A program made the translations under genes and the position numbers. Shown here one piece after another: positions 13,039-22,227 of a DNA stretch of 64,000 nucleotides (position 1 is the first letter of the stretch; every line of letters begins with the position of its first letter). The stretch is from Promerops cafer (Eukaryota > Chordata > Aves > Passeriformes > Nectariniidae). The DNA is taken from assembly GCA_013398275.1 (NCBI GenBank), contig VZSE01004122.1:1899902-1963901 (forward strand). Reading direction: 5' to 3'. Below the pieces are notes generated by a model. The model was given only the letters and a program-made list of their open reading frames with translations, made no database searches and had not been told where the DNA came from.

Positions 13039-16000
13039 TAATTTATGTATTAGATATAGGGTGATTTTCAAAGAAAATGGTGGAAACTCCATGAAACATA
13101 GACTAGTGTGCCAGTGAATGATCCACAGGGGTCATTAGGAAACTGTAGAAGGATGTATTGAAATGTTTATTAAGACTTGTTCCATTTCTAAATGGTAATA
13201 TTTATGCCAAGCACACTCAGCAAACAAAAATAAGTTAAAAATAAAATCTAAAGGCATAATGATTTCCATTTGTATTTACTTTCCATCTCATTTCAATGAT
13301 CAGACAGTGAATTTGGCAGCTTTTATCCATCTTAATCCATGGGTCAGTGAATGAACCAGTCTTAAATTCCAGGGCTAGGCTTGTGCCAGATGGATTTCTC
13401 TCCAGTGAGCAGCTCCTATGACAGAATTTGTAAGTTTTTGAAATTTTCTTTCTGATTTTTTAAATTATTTTGGGTATATGAAGCCAATTCATCTTTCTGA
13501 GGTAATCAAATTATCAGGGTACCTAAGTCATAGGAAGAGAGGTAAGACTAATATTAATCCAAAGAACACCATGGGTACCCACTCTCTATTTAGTCTTGTC
13601 CAATAGTTGTTTTCAGTCTATGCAACACTGTGATATTGTGTGTAAAAGTATCTCCTATTGACAATTACTGTATCTTCCAGTATCCTTTGCCTTTGTTCTA
13701 GTACCTAGAGATACTGCCAGTCTAGCAATGTCCATACTTACTCTTTTCAGCCTCTCTGAATTTCAGTCTGCTGCAAAGTTACAGGTAAATTACAAACCAC
13801 ATGAACAGCTGTGTAGAAGTCTAATGCAAAATTGTTACTGTTCTTGTCAAGTTGTGATAATGTGATTATGTGCCCAAGAGACAAGGAACTAGACGTGTTT
13901 TTGTCTTTTGTACACTTATCTGGTGCTACTTACCTCATTTTCCTGCTTGAAAACCAATGAGATTAGGAGAGGTGTACTTTCTTTTCCCCCCATTCCTAAA
14001 ACTCTTTTTGGGAAACCCTGCTGTAGTAATGATTCCTGCTGACTAACAGATTAGCATTTTTTGATGAGTTTCAGAAAGCACTTGTTTCTATATCTGCAAT
14101 TTTGTGGATTCTGTTAACACACTTGTTTAAAAGTTAAAACAAATAAATTTAGCAGCAGGAATATCACCTCTAGGACTCTTTCTGGCTAACATCAGTCACA
14201 TAAGTCTGGAGAGAATCTGTCAACAGAAGAGTGAGGAGTTAAATTCTGTGGATGTTTGTGTGTTTGTTCCTATTGAAAACAGTAGCTGTATGGAAGTAAT
14301 AGAGCAGCACTTGGCCTTAAGCCTTTCTGAACAGCCAAAAAATGCTGCATTAACTGGGTTTTCTCTTGCAGACTTTCTCCCTCCAGGAGAAAAGTCTATG
14401 TACTGGATGTCCTTGAAATGAATGAATAACACTGTAAACAGCCTCATAATTAACCCATCTTGCCTAAAACGAGAGTCTTCCTAAAACATGCTCAACCTTG
14501 CTGGGATGATGGTGTTTAAAACCCAGCTGTGGTAGACAGCTCTGATCTGAAGCACTGTAATAAGGAGAGAATTTGTAAGAGGAAACCTATGAGATGAAAA
14601 AAAAACATGATAGATGAGAGAGAGGAGGCTAAAATCAGATTAAGACAGTTCATTTCTTTGCCCTGTCTTCCTGTTTGTCTTTGTCTTTTTTCAGGGGGGT
14701 GGGGTGAAGTGGCACCTACCATACAGGGCTCAGTTTGAAGGTTAAATCCCTAAATAAATGTGTAGGAATTGTCAAGGAATTGATCCTTGCCTGGAAAATA
14801 GTGCCAAACATATTCATCAAAGGGGCAGCTGAGGAGAGACTGGGGTGTTTTGTTTGGTTGGTTTGTTTTATTCTGTGGGGTTTTTAACATCTTGCAAACA
14901 GTCTGAGTGCAGACTTTATTATTAATATTTTGCACTTCATCCCATGCCACTTGCACATATGTTTTTGAAATAAGAGAGACGAAGTAAAATTGTTTTAATC
15001 TTTTCCTTTCCTGCAGTGAATTTAGATGAAAGAGTCTGCAGTAATCACCATTAGGCATCTGGCTACCCCCACAGAGTGGGCACATGCCTGATTTTGCTTG
15101 TTCTCCAAAAATGTTCTTGGATTTTTCCCTTTGCCTTTAAAGATGTTGTGTTTACAGCACTGTGCCTCAAGCTCTGTTTATTGAATTTCATGCTAGGATG
15201 AGTGAGAGGGGGTTAATATACTCATTCCTGTTTGTTTTTATGAGCTCTTCCCTGAGCTGCTTGGTACATCTCACGCAGCTGGCAGTAGCTGTGTCCAATA
15301 CTGCTGCTGCAAATTCACATCTGACAAGAGTAAATGGAAACAGGTACTCCTGGAGAACACTGACCACTCTATTCTTGTCTTTTATCTTTGTTACCAGCAG
15401 CTAACAAGGAGGACTGATGCAAAAGTCACTTACAAACCAAATTTAAAGGGCCTGCATTAAAGCATGGGAAGGGGTAAATTCTTCTCTCTGTTCAGTGTGT
15501 GTGTGTGCAGAAGAGTCAAGCCAGCTTGTCTAAAAGGAGGACATGCCATGGATTTAGTTTTAGCAAGGTAATTTTCTATGTGGAACTCCTCCTAAGTACG
15601 ATCTCTTCTGTCTGAATTTTTGTTCTTATGACTTTAAAACTCTGATGACAATGTTGAAGGACTTTTGCCTTGATTTATCGTTCCCTTTAAGTTGTTTAGT
15701 TTTAAATGAGTTGGGAGATTAAGAGCATGCTTAGAGAAGGTTAATTATGGTGACTTCTGTGGCCTGTGTGATTCCACATTGCTGGCTCTTATTTCAGCTC
15801 TGCTGACTGGCTGTAGCTTGGACACAGAATGTTAAGACCGTGCTTGGGAAGAGCTTAGAATAGGATGAGCCTGCTTGGTCCTGGATATGGATGATTCACC
15901 CACATCACCAGGAACAAAAAGGTCAACCTGTGTTACCCAGCTGTCAGTTTTCAGGCTCCACCTCAGGGAGTTCCTGAGACTGCTTGTCCTCAGTCTGTAC

Positions 16001-16025
16001 CCTGTATTTTAATTTATTTAAAGTA
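16001..16025 (+). repeat. 25-bp direct repeat, copy 1
   Basis: The 25 bases starting CCTGTATTTTAATTTATTTA recur exactly at 16956-16980, about 955 bp downstream in the same orientation. The sequence is AT-rich, but an exact 25-mer match so close by suggests a local duplication or two fragments of one degraded repeat. Confidence 0.85.
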
Positions 16026-16777
16026 TGTTCATGTATAAACAACAGAATGAACAAGTTTGACCTGGAGAACAACTTCAAACTTGGTTTGACTTGCAGTGTA
16101 AACATACATTCAGAGGCATTTTGAGAAGCAGCAATCCATACCCAGAATGGCTTCAGAAACTGCACAAACTTGTACCACCTTTAAATACAAGTCTTAACAA
16201 ATACTGGCTAAATACTTACAAAGGCATTGACAGGAAGAGTGTGGTAGTGAAGGATGCATTTAAGTTGAGGTTAGACTGAGTAAGAGTAATTTAAGCTCAA
16301 TAGCTATTTATTCAAGTAGCTAATCAATAAAATATTTAGAAATAGGAACATATTGAAATGCCTAAAGGTGCAAGTATAAACTTCTTCAGATATTTATATC
16401 ATTGCAAAAAAATCCAACCCACAAACCCCATATGTCCATCTTTGGAGTTTAACTGTCTCTGTAGATCTAGGCCCCCAGATATTCCAGAAATGAGAGCTGC
16501 AAACTGACAGGTTGTTAGGCGAGTGAAGATTGGAGAGTTGGGAAAAACTTGAGATAGCCCAGTAGTGAAATTGTAGTTGTGAATTTTTTATCATTGATTT
16601 GTTCTTCTTCACCAGCCAGGGATGTAGAAAGAGCAGCTTTATGGTATCCTGTCTGGTTATCAATGACAAAAGACACTGGGCTATGCGAGCTGTCATGAAA
16701 GTATTAAAATCTCCTGCATGCAAAACAAACTATAGAAGAGAAAAAAGATGAAAAAAATCCCCTGAAAACACTTTTCT

Positions 16778-16790
16778 CCCCCCCCCCCCC
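16778..16790. repeat. Poly(C) run, 13 bases
   Basis: Thirteen consecutive C on the plus strand, in otherwise AT-rich DNA. G/C homopolymers of this length are uncommon here and prone to sequencing error. Confidence 0.9.
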
Positions 16791-16955
16791 AATTAAGAAA
16801 GTTACTTTTTCAGCACTCTGACATTTCTCAAATGAAGAAACTACTGATTTCTCATCTACGTGTTATTTTTCTTTAATAGTGTTCTAGGACACTGAAGTTA
16901 GCACATATCATCTTTTTTGAAAAAACCCAGCCCACTACAGAATTCAAGAAAACTG

Positions 16956-16980
16956 CCTGTATTTTAATTTATTTAAAGTA
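16956..16980 (+). repeat. 25-bp direct repeat, copy 2
   Basis: Exact second copy of the 25 bases at 16001-16025, followed at once by a shorter reiteration of the TTATTTATTTAAAGTAAA kind. Confidence 0.85.
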
Positions 16981-18420
16981 AGTTATTTATTTAAAGTAAA
17001 TAAAGTTACCACATTTGGGGATTTTGCTTTTAGTTTTTTTCTTGTGTAAGAAGCCAACATAAGAGCAGGAATTGAAATGTTTTTGTTTTTATGTTGGAAC
17101 ATATCCATTCATGTTTTTACTGTATTTCAAAGCTGAAAGAATAGCGAAGTCTCATTTAGACTTCATTTAGCTAAGAATATGTTCATTAAGTTCTATAAAA
17201 ATAGAGTTTGCCCAAAAGGCAGTGGCTGCAGCAGTGGGAGGGGCATCTTAAGTGTCTTCTACAGACACTTTCCACTAAGTCAATGGCAAAAGAAAGATAA
17301 ACTTTCCACCTCGTTCCTTGGTGAGCATATGCACCTCTTCTTGTGCACATAAGTAGTTTGACATTAACCAGCAGATAGCTCCCAGGCAGCAAAGATGGAG
17401 ATGCCAACATCCAGCAACTGTGATGTGAGGAACCAAGGTGGCATACTTATCTTAGTTTTAATATTGGATCTGTGGAGCCGTACCTAGGTAACACTCTTTG
17501 CAAAAATGTGACCTGATCTGCCTTCTCTTATAATTTGTCTCTGTAAGTGGACCACTGCTGTTTCATTGCTTGTTCAGTTTTTGTATGATGTAGTCATAAT
17601 GTGACTGCAGTCATGTAAGTGGTTTTGGGAGGGCAAGAACGTATCTATATGAAGAGATTTAAGTGCTTGTGCAGTTTTACACTTGTGCAGGTTAGCATGC
17701 CTCATTTCAGCTTGGAGTTGCATTATAGTTCATGAGATGTTCACAAGTACAGATGACTCAATCCAACTGGCAACATTTTCTGATTTTGTTTTTTTATGTT
17801 CCATTTCACTGTGTGCAAGTGCTGCTGAAGGAGTATTGTGTAGGTGGAATTACTTAAAGGTTAGTAAGGGTGATGTCACCTAATGGGACTGTTTGTTTGG
17901 ACTCGACAGGATAGCTAAGCAGTAAAGTATGTCTGATGTCTTTCTTCAAGAAAAACTGATGTGAAAAAGTTCTCAAAATACAGATCAGTTCACACAACAC
18001 ATGGAAAAGATGAACAGTAAGAGAACAGTTCTGAGATTACAGAACCAATTTTATGTACAAAATTATACGTACAAAAAAAAGCCCAACCCATTATGTTTAT
18101 CCACCCTTACTCAAATTGATCACTTTCGCTCCCAGGAGTAATTGCATTAAGGTATTTTGTTTTTTTTTTCAAAGTCACAGGAATTAAGATGCTTTCAATT
18201 AATTGGTGCCCTAACTTTAAAAAGTGATGGTGAGTCTCTGAGAAAGACTTTTAAAAAAGATTTAATCTTTCCTTTTAAGTTTGTAACCTCTTTGCTCTTT
18301 TTGTGTGTCAGTATGAATTTTAAGAGAGATATCCCTTAATCAAGTCCCAGACAAGTGTCTCTTTGGGGACATATATACAAATGGCAGGGATTGGTTCTTT
18401 TCTCTTTACTGAAGGGTTAA

Positions 18421-18570
18421 GTAAGATGGAAGAGAAGAAGACCAGAAAGATGTGAAAGAATAAAGTAGATAGGAGAGTTGAAAAAAGAGGAAGGGGTGAG
18501 GTAGGTGAGAAAGAAGACGTGAGTATGAAGGAAGGAAAATAGTCTGAGAGGAAGGAACTGAGAAGCCTCA
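18421..18570. repeat. Purine-rich, strand-asymmetric tract
   Basis: About 80% of bases on the plus strand are A or G over roughly 150 bp, with many GAAG, GGAAG and AGAGAAG units but no fixed period. The opposite strand is correspondingly T/C-rich, and so gives an open minus-strand frame full of Ser, Phe and Leu that is an artefact of composition. Confidence 0.75.
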
Positions 18571-20930
18571 AGGGAAGTAATCTTTGACACTGAGAAAGTT
18601 ATCATTTTCAGTATGATTATTCTGAGACTAGTATCTGAGGCTAAGAGAGTCCCAAGTGCGTGAGTTCAGATGTTCTGTGGTTGGGTTTCTCATGAGGGGT
18701 GGGTATTGCTGTGTGCAGGATCCTCCCCTCAGCTGGGTGAAATATACGTCAGAAGTGTACAGGTTGTACCAAACATGCATCTCGAGCTGCTGGAAACCAC
18801 TCACTGCCAAAGGTCCTTTATATTCCGAAAATGACCGACTGGAAACAATAATACACTCTGATGCAAAACTGAATAAATCCTCTCTGTGAAAGTAATCTTA
18901 CTGCTAGGCTAAGGAAATGAGATGAGGAGAAAAACCTTCCAACCTAGCTTTGAATTTTTTTCCCAGACAACATGCTATTAAGGTGAGCTGCCACTACACT
19001 GTCTACTACTTCCATCCAGGTCAAAGACTTATGTCTCTGAGGTACTCTGACAACAGCCTGGGGGTTTTACCTGGGACTGAAATGATAGGACACAACTATA
19101 TTTCAGAGGATCAGAGCAGAGAAATAAAATATTGAATGTATCTATGCAAAGCTACACAAAACCTGCAAACTTTTAGCAGTCCAGTGAATGAACACTTTGA
19201 CAGGACAAGGCAAGACTGTTTCTGCCAAGATTCTATTTAGGATGAGCAACTTTTTACCAGGGCTTAATCATCAAATTGGTCAAAATATCTTTGCTACTTT
19301 CCACACCATGTTTGCACACCGTCAGAAGCCTTTGTGATTCAGCACAGAAAATCTAAAAACTATTGACACAAGGCTGCTGTTTGCAGAATCATTTCCGTGG
19401 GTATAATCAATGTTGTAGTCATGCTCTCAATTCACACACAGTGATTGAGGTGGCAGAGTAACAGTGAAGCTGATGTATATGAAGATTGATCTTTTTCCAG
19501 ACTTTGCTCCTCATTTTTGAATAGCCATGTTGATATGTTGTTTTGCTTGACTGCTGACATCTGCCTCTGTCTTGGAGTGGGAGGGACAGTGCAGATCTGC
19601 TCATCTCTGAAGAAAAGAGATGGGATATTGCATTTCAGGGGACCAGAACTATTTTGCTGCTCTGAGGTGCACTAAAATCACGCTCCTTTGCTACATCCCT
19701 GTGACCTCCTCTCCCTGGCTTAGCTGCACAGTATTCTAGCAACTTACCCTCACTCATGGTTTTTGCATGAACCTACCTCTGTATGACTTCAGACAAATTT
19801 TTATTTTTCTCAAGATGCCTATACACTACCAAGGTAACATACAAGATCGTTTACTTTATAAAAATCAGGTCTTTATCCCTTTCTTTTTTTGTAAGCTCTT
19901 CCATATTTTAATGCTTCCTATAACTGGTGAGGGTATTTCCTTTACAAACATAGTTTTCCAGGCATCTAAAATTGAAATCTAAGATTGTAGTGATATATTG
20001 AAAAATTAAGTTTTTTGTCTTGAAGTTACAGAGTATTCATCATGACTGAAAGAAAAATAGGTTCCCAATTTTTCCCTTAACTAAGGTTTTAAGCCTTATT
20101 TTCTTTTTTACTCCTGGGAATGTGAAGTTTATGTGGCATGGGTAAATGGAAATTAGATATCCTAGTAACCAGTGGAGAAGGTGTCCAGCCATTTTTTGTT
20201 TCTGAGGGTACTGCTGAGAATTCTCCCTCTTACTTGTCATAAAAAGTCCTTTGTGCAATTCCCCTCTTCCTTTAGGCTTTAATCCAACAAAACACTTCCA
20301 ACACCAAGTGGTCTCATTTGCTTTCAGTAACAATATTCACAGACTTAACATAAAGCATGTGTTGGAGTGCTTTCCTGGGTCAGGGACTGCTTTACTTGCG
20401 CTGCATATCAAGTCTGCATGTATGCTATTCTAGAAGTTTCATAAACCCACAGTATCAGTTCTTCATTGTGCTCAGTATTTTTGTACAGTACGTGCGTGTA
20501 GAGGATTGCAGATTAATGAAAACATGAATAGACACACAGATGTGCACCTACCTGTGCTCATTGGAGCTGCAATATTCAGGGAGTCATTTTTTATACAGCT
20601 ATGTTTGCAAAGAACAAACTGCATTTTTTTCTCCAATTTGTTGTGTTTCATTTTGAGATTTCAGAATGACAGCTTAGGGAAATAATAAAGTAATTAAAAT
20701 AGCCAGTCTTTGCCTACAATTGTTCAGGTTGGGCAAAGTGATTAATAGTGAATTTTCCACTGAAAGCACCAGTGGATACTAACATTACCTGAACCTGATC
20801 CCTGGTTTGCTGAGGTCTCACCATCTGTCTACTTTATTATCTTTTAAAAATCTTTTTAAAGTCGTTGTATCTTTACAAAGGGTTGAGAAAATAACTTTGG
20901 AATGAAGGGACAGGTTTGGGCAGCCCTCAC

Positions 20931-21337
20931 TCGTGTCAGTAGAAAGCCAAGGGCATCCCGCATTTGACTCCATGACCTCTCTGTGCAGCACCTGGAGCTG
21001 TGCCCGCGCAGGACGTGATGTGGGCCGGCTGTCAGCATCCACAGCAGCCCTGCCCGCGGTCAGGCTTCTGCCCTGCAAGGACCTCCAGCGCTACCGCCGG
21101 CTCGGGCTCTCGCTGCCCGTCCGTGCACACCCGAGGGCGCCGCCCAGGGCTGTTGGCGCCCAGACATGCTCGAGGTATGTCCGGGCTGCGCCTTCAGGAT
21201 GAAGGCAAGGTAAATGGCAGAGGTGTTGCGAGCCACCCGCCAAGAAGCGATAGCTGCTGCCACGGTGAGCTGCTCTGCGCGCTGCCCAGCAGAACGGGGC
21301 TCCGGTGTGCCCGTGTCACACGGCAGCGACACCTCCC
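20931..21337. promoter_or_regulatory. CpG-island-like segment, left part
   Basis: I count 33 CpG dinucleotides in 407 bp, against near absence in the surrounding kilobases, together with high G+C content. In birds, unmethylated CpG islands usually mark promoters and first exons. The island is interrupted at 21338 by a solo LTR, and CpG-dense sequence resumes beyond the LTR at 22153. A good plus-strand splice-donor match, GAG|GTATGT, has its exon edge at 21174. Open frames exist on both strands (for example 21000-21395 plus and 21060-21332 minus), but I recognise neither product. It could also be a GC-rich repeat fragment. I hold the island itself as well supported and promoter function as inference. 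Confidence 0.6.
21333..21337. repeat. Target-site duplication, left copy (CTCCC)
   Basis: CTCCC sits directly before the LTR terminus TGTCAGG and is repeated directly after the other terminus at 22153-22157. A 5-bp duplication is typical of class III (ERVL-like) integrases and is also seen with some class II elements. Confidence 0.8.
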
Positions 21338-21467
21338 TGTCAGGGTTTGGCGCTGGCCCAATGCCAGTGCACCCATGAAAATGTATTTTCTTTAACTAAC
21401 TGCTGTGAGATACGACCAGGAACAGAGCAGAGCAGGCTCAAACTTAGAAAAAGAGAGAAAAAAAAAC

Positions 21468-21473
21468 TTTATT
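21468..21473 (-). terminator. LTR polyadenylation signal AATAAA
   Basis: TTTATT on the plus strand is AATAAA on the minus strand, followed by a T-rich stretch. The position, about 130 bases before the LTR end, fits the R/U5 boundary. It could polyadenylate minus-strand transcripts passing through. Confidence 0.7.
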
Positions 21474-21822
21474 AAACTACAAACTAAAATCAGAAACACA
21501 CAGGAAACAGAAGGAAAACCTTTTAAACCATTCCTCCTCCTCCCACCCAATTTCACCAAAGCACAGTGAGACAAAAATCTTGGAGTACTGATCAAGTTAC
21601 CAACACTCTGATAATCAATTCTCAGTCTATCAAGGGAGAGAGGAGTCTCTCTTGTACCACAGTCCTCCTCACGAAACAGGGTTGAAACTCCCCATGTTTC
21701 CTTGTCACACATGGCACCGCCCGGAGAAACTCTGCCACGGTGACATCCTCCTTCCATGTACAGTGCTCTCACCACTGTCCATGGACCGAAACTGCTCACA
21801 GGGTTCTTCAAGGATGCTTTGC

Positions 21823-21862
21823 NNNNNNNNNNNNNNNNNNNNNNNNNNNNNNNNNNNNNNNN
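21823..21862. other. Assembly gap (40 N)
   Basis: Forty undetermined bases inside the LTR, next to very GC-rich sequence. GC richness and repetitiveness both make such gaps likely. The true length is unknown. Confidence 0.99.
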
Positions 21863-21978
21863 CGCCCCGGCCGGCTGTGACTGCAGCAAGGGAAAGCGCC
21901 GCAGCCGCAAGGCTCCCACTGCTTCTGGGTCTGTTTGGTGTTAACACCGCTGTTACTGTTGTGTGTTTGTTTCTTTTA

Positions 21979-21999
21979 ATATATATATATATATATATT
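21979..21999. repeat. (AT)n microsatellite within the LTR
   Basis: About 21 bases of alternating A and T in the U3 part of the LTR. It is probably length-variable among copies of the family. Confidence 0.9.
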
Positions 22000-22152
22000 A
22001 GTAAAGAACTGCTATTCTTATCCCCACCTCGCTGCCTGAGAGCCTCTTAGTTCCACAGTTCTAATAATCCGGAGGGAGGGGGTTTTGCATTCTCCATTCC
22101 AAGGGAGGTCTTGCGGCCTTCCCTGGCAGACCCTGCCTGGTAAACCAAGACA

Positions 22153-22157
22153 CTCCC
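22153..22157. repeat. Target-site duplication, right copy (CTCCC)
   Basis: Matches 21333-21337 exactly and directly abuts the LTR terminus ...AAGACA. Confidence 0.8.
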
Positions 22158-22220
22158 CAAGCGCCGGGAGCGAGCCACGCACTTACCTTGCGCTCGGGAG
22201 GGAAGAAGTTAAGGATCCGT
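22153..22220 (-). promoter_or_regulatory. CpG-rich right part with a strong minus-strand splice donor
   Basis: Six CpG fall within about 45 bp, continuing the island cut by the LTR. On the minus strand the sequence GCGCAAG|GTAAGT is a near-perfect donor, with the exon edge at 22187 and the intron starting at 22186. The upstream minus-strand exon candidate includes an ATG at 22227-22225 that is open up to the donor. This fits a minus-strand first exon whose intron 1 received the LTR about 30 bp downstream of the donor. No acceptor or second exon was recognised, so a chance donor is possible. Confidence 0.35.
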
Positions 22221-22227
22221 GTGACAT

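Larger units (their letters stand above)
8550..16777. other. Gene-free DNA
   Basis: No exon, RNA gene or classified transposon could be supported. It contains two short perfect inverted repeats (9229-9254 and 13013-13038) and a G+C-richer patch around 10360-10830. That patch has a TATAAAT string near 10399 but no CpG clustering, so I do not call a promoter. Confidence 0.55.
16791..20930. other. Gene-free DNA with a purine-rich tract
   Basis: No gene recognised. A partial further iteration of the ATTTATTTAAAGTA motif follows copy 2 of the 25-bp repeat at about 16985-17000. The only other feature of note is the purine-rich strand at 18421-18570. Confidence 0.55.
21338..22152 (-). mobile_element. 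Solo LTR of an endogenous retrovirus
   Basis: A single long terminal repeat, read on the minus strand from 22152 to 21338. It starts TGTCTTGGTTTACC and ends CCAAACCCTGACA, so it has the TG...CA ends expected of LTRs, and it is flanked by the 5-bp repeat CTCCC. On the minus strand a TTTAAAAGG TATA-like box (about 21517-21527) is followed by the poly(A) signal AATAAA (21473-21468), and about 130 bases of R/U5 follow. The layout therefore runs U3, R, U5 from right to left. Length is about 815 bp, counting a 40-base assembly gap. No gag, pol or env lies next to it, so the internal region was probably lost by LTR-LTR recombination. Its start resembles passerine LTR families that I recall but cannot name precisely. 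Frames reading through the N run are not proteins. Confidence 0.88.

Noticed and set aside
18320..18605. Ser/Phe/Leu-rich minus-strand frames resembling a membrane protein
   Set aside because: They are a by-product of the purine-rich plus strand at 18421-18570.
21392..21919. 175-codon minus-strand frame and its overlapping plus-strand frames
   Set aside because: They read through the 40-N gap and lie wholly within the solo LTR, so they are not protein-coding.
21338..22152. Two separate LTR fragments in opposite orientations
   Set aside because: AATAAA on the minus strand at the left and AGTAAA on the plus strand at the right first suggested this. Single TG...CA ends with one 5-bp target duplication explain the whole interval as one minus-strand LTR.
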